Origin: Armatimonadota bacterium
Lineage (GTDB): Bacteria; Armatimonadota; SYMT01
Direction of reading: 5' to 3'
Assembly: GCA_020696885.1 (NCBI GenBank)
Contig: JAJFMS010000096.1
Span: 1-8,298, forward strand
DNA length: 8,298 nt
Below are positions 6,494-8,298 of this stretch, piece by piece. The position numbers and the translations under genes are program-made. Every line of letters begins with the position of its first letter. Within the stretch, counting starts at the first letter, position 1. The notes beneath the pieces were generated by a model. The model was not told the DNA's origin and made no database searches. It was given only the letters and a program-made list of their open reading frames with translations.

Positions 6494-7945
6494 CTAGAAC
6501 CGGAAGTAGATGAACGGGTTGTAGGTGCCTGCGGCGATGAGCATCGCCGAGAGCAGGAACGTGAGCGCCAGTCCGGCGATCGACGCCGCCTGGACCGTGC
6601 CCTGGTAGAGACCGGCGGCCTGGCCTTTGGTCCGGGCGCCCCACCGCACCACGGCCTCGGCCACCGCCGCCCGCACCGGCAGCGAGCCGATCACTCCGGC
6701 CACGAGGGCCATCACCAGCCACGGGTCGAGGTAGAGGCTCACGGGGGTCACCGCGCGGTCGCCGTACGCCCGCCCGGCCATCGCCAGCACGAAGGCGGCT
6801 GCCTGCGAGAGTGATGTCGCGCGGAAGAGCGCCCAGCCGCCCAGCACCACCAGCAGGGTGTAGACGTGCCGGAGCAGGCGCGGCAGGCGGTCCAGCACCT
6901 TGCCGAGCCCGGCACGCTCCGCGATCAGGAACGCCCCGTAGTAGATGCCCCACGCCACGAAGTTCCAGCTCGCGCCGTGCCACAGCCCGCAGAGGAAGAA
7001 GACAGTCGCCAGGTTGAAGTAGGTCCGCAGCGTGCCGCCGCGATTGCCGCCCATCGGGATGTAGAGGTAGTCGCGGAACCAGCGGGACAGGGAGATGTGC
7101 CAGCGGCGCCAGAACTCCGTGACCGACTGCGAGATATACGGGTGATCGAAGTTCTCCGGGAACTTGAACCCGAACATGTGCCCCAGGCCGATGGCCATGT
7201 CCGAGTAGCCGGAGAAGTCGAAGTAGATCTGGATAGTGTAGCAAACCACCCCCAGCCAGGCCACCTCGGGCGTGAGCTGGCTGCCGGAGAGCTGGAAGAT
7301 CGGGTCCGCGCACGCCGCCGCCGTGTTGGCGATGATCATCTTCTTGCCGAGGCCGAGGATGAACCGCTTGCAGCCCTCAGCGAAGCCCGCGAGGTTCCCC
7401 GTACGCTTGACGATCTGGTCCGCGATCTCGTGGTAGCGGATGATCGGACCGGCGATCAATTGCGGGAACAGCAGGATGTAGAGCGCCAGGTCCAGCGGGC
7501 TCTTCCGCACCGCCGCCTCGTGGCGGTAGACGTCCACCTTGTAAGAGATTTTGTGGAAGGTGAAGAAGCTGATCCCCAGCGGCAGCACAATCGCCGGCAG
7601 GTGGATCTCCGGTACGTGCAGGAAGCCGAGCAGCGTGTTGGCGTTGTGGACCGCCCAATTGGCGTATTTGAAATAGAGCAACAGCGCCAGGTCGCTGGCA
7701 ATCCCAGCGGCCAGCAGCGGCATCGCCCACCGGGAGCCCCGCAGCCGGTCCAGCCCCAGCGCCACCCAGTAATTGACCATGATCGAAAGGATCATGAGCG
7801 GCAGAAACCCCCACTCGCCCACCGAGTAGAAGAGCAGGCTAGCCGCGGTAAGCACCAGGTTCCGCAGCGGCTTCGGTGCGCAGTAATAGCACAGCAGCAG
7901 GAGCGGTAGGAAGACGAATAGGAAAGCCGGTTCACTAAATAACAT
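6494..7945 (-). CDS. AlgI-type MBOAT O-acyltransferase
   Basis: This 483-residue polytopic membrane protein is of normal length for AlgI/DltB-type MBOAT proteins. The start at ATG 7945 gives MLFSEPAFLFVFLPLLLL, the classical AlgI N-terminus. LPLGISFFTFHKISY (121-135) and YFDFSGYSDMAIGLG (241-255) are family signatures. FWRRWHISLSRWFRDYLYIP places H283, and CGLWHGASWNFVAWG places H323, the conserved MBOAT histidine expected in the active site. The C-terminal NPFIYFRF also matches family endings. It should pass acetyl groups across the inner membrane to the adjacent AlgJ-like partner. The frame stays open upstream to 8284, but that extension is translated repeat DNA and is not part of the protein. 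No clear Shine-Dalgarno precedes 7945. Confidence 0.95.
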   Translation of the reverse strand: MLFSEPAFLFVFLPLLLLCYYCAPKPLRNLVLTAASLLFYSVGEWGFLPLMILSIMVNYWVALGLDRLRGSRWAMPLLAAGIASDLALLLYFKYANWAVHNANTLLGFLHVPEIHLPAIVLPLGISFFTFHKISYKVDVYRHEAAVRKSPLDLALYILLFPQLIAGPIIRYHEIADQIVKRTGNLAGFAEGCKRFILGLGKKMIIANTAAACADPIFQLSGSQLTPEVAWLGVVCYTIQIYFDFSGYSDMAIGLGHMFGFKFPENFDHPYISQSVTEFWRRWHISLSRWFRDYLYIPMGGNRGGTLRTYFNLATVFFLCGLWHGASWNFVAWGIYYGAFLIAERAGLGKVLDRLPRLLRHVYTLLVVLGGWALFRATSLSQAAAFVLAMAGRAYGDRAVTPVSLYLDPWLVMALVAGVIGSLPVRAAVAEAVVRWGARTKGQAAGLYQGTVQAASIAGLALTFLLSAMLIAAGTYNPFIYFRF

Positions 7946-7956
7946 CGCAGTTGGTA

Positions 7957-7989
7957 CGTCGGCTCGACGCCTGCGGGGCACAAGCCCGC
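7957..7989 (-). promoter_or_regulatory. Two small hairpins in the MBOAT gene leader
   Basis: Immediately upstream of ATG 7945, CGTCG/CGACG with a 3-nt loop occupies 7957-7969, and GCGGG/CCCGC with a 7-nt loop occupies 7973-7989. The nearer hairpin ends 11 nt before the start codon, where a ribosome binding site would normally be. They could tune translation, but both are short and a GC-rich genome forms such stems by chance. Confidence 0.3.
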
Positions 7990-8029
7990 CGAAGTGCGAT
8001 TTACGAAGCGTGACGGTCGGCCTCCCTCC

Positions 8030-8189
8030 GTCATTGCGAAGCGCCAGTCGGCCCCCCGGGACTTTGCCGTGTTTCCGTGGCGCTTTGGCAATCCCGTAGG
8101 TCGAGCAGTGACCCGTGCGGCACTTCGGCGTCTGGCAGGATCCGTGATCGGTCGGGATGGCCACGGGGCAAAAGACGCCCCTCGCCATG
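8030..8189 (-). repeat. Dispersed structured repeat, copy 2
   Basis: Read on the minus strand, this 160-bp block aligns with 2403-2564. Hairpin A (8157-8188) pairs ATGGC with GCCAT and GGGGC with GCCCC. Hairpin B (8033-8092) keeps ATTGC/GCAAT and AGCGCC/GGCGCT. The sequence between the hairpins has diverged most. It ends 84 bp before the MBOAT start and points toward it, the same relative placement as copy 1. The interval 7946-8298 holds no credible gene; this repeat and the 8-bp tandem array fill most of it. Confidence 0.8.
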
Positions 8190-8221
8190 ACCGGTCCCGT
8201 CGTTAGCGAGCTGCCATCCGC

Positions 8222-8285
8222 TGAACACCTGAACACCTGAACACCTGAACACCTGAACACCTGAACACCTGAACACCTGAACACC
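8222..8285. repeat. 8-bp tandem repeat, eight perfect copies
   Basis: TGAACACC is repeated eight times without a mismatch, followed by a degenerate unit GAACACC lacking the first T (8286-8292). Perfect identity suggests recent expansion by slippage, so copy number may vary between strains. The unit length is not a multiple of three, so the array reads with an 8-residue period in each frame (FRCSGVQV on the minus strand). This explains the apparent open frame joining it to the MBOAT gene. It lies about 280 bp upstream of the MBOAT start. Confidence 0.95.
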
Positions 8286-8298
8286 GAACACCCACCAT

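Noticed and set aside
5729..7909. Plus-strand open frames at 5729-6814 and 6866-7909
   Set aside because: Both are antisense to the AlgJ-like and MBOAT genes, whose catalytic motifs are intact.
8222..8285. CRISPR array
   Set aside because: The units are 8 bp and directly adjacent without spacers, and no cas gene is present.

Overview
The window is high-GC bacterial DNA. The partial gene at its left edge encodes a PSCyt1/DUF1549/DUF1553 cytochrome-like protein. That architecture is most abundant in Planctomycetota and is also found in Verrucomicrobiota, Armatimonadota and Acidobacteriota. A planctomycete-like source is therefore the best guess, not a proof. No rRNA, tRNA, transposase, integrase or CRISPR array is visible.

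Layout, left to right. Positions 1-1780 (minus) hold the 5' part of the secreted cytochrome-like gene, which runs off the left edge. A strong hairpin at 1852-1875 separates it from a small three-helix GlsB/YeaQ-type membrane protein at 1902-2171 (minus). Positions 2172-2724 contain no gene but are packed with repeats. Two plus-strand genes follow, joined by a GTGA stop/start overlap. The first (2725-4188) is an asparagine-synthetase-like PP-loop protein that lacks the glutaminase cysteine. The second (4185-5330) is a radical SAM protein whose conserved core resembles the archaeosine enzyme RaSEA (TIGR01210). It carries a C/G-rich palindromic element inside its reading frame. Convergent to this pair, with 14 bp between the stop codons, is a minus-strand two-gene unit: an AlgI-type MBOAT O-acyltransferase (7945 to 6494) and an AlgJ/AlgX-type SGNH protein (6487 to 5345). 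These are the usual parts of an exopolysaccharide O-acetylation machine. The right end (7946-8298) is again repeat-filled.

The repeats are the least ordinary part. An approximately 160-bp structured repeat lies upstream of the asnB-like/radical SAM pair, and a diverged copy lies upstream of the acetylation pair. Both have the same orientation relative to the gene they precede, and one hairpin shows compensatory base changes between copies. Copy 1 sits inside a larger element bounded by G/C-rich inverted repeats. A separate approximately 146-bp nested palindrome is translated as part of the radical SAM protein. Eight perfect copies of an 8-bp unit lie near the right edge.

Functionally, the AlgI/AlgJ pair most likely acetylates a surface or secreted polysaccharide. 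The asnB-like/radical SAM pair looks like a compact two-enzyme modification or biosynthetic unit of unknown product. All family assignments come from reading motifs in the translated sequence, with no database search.
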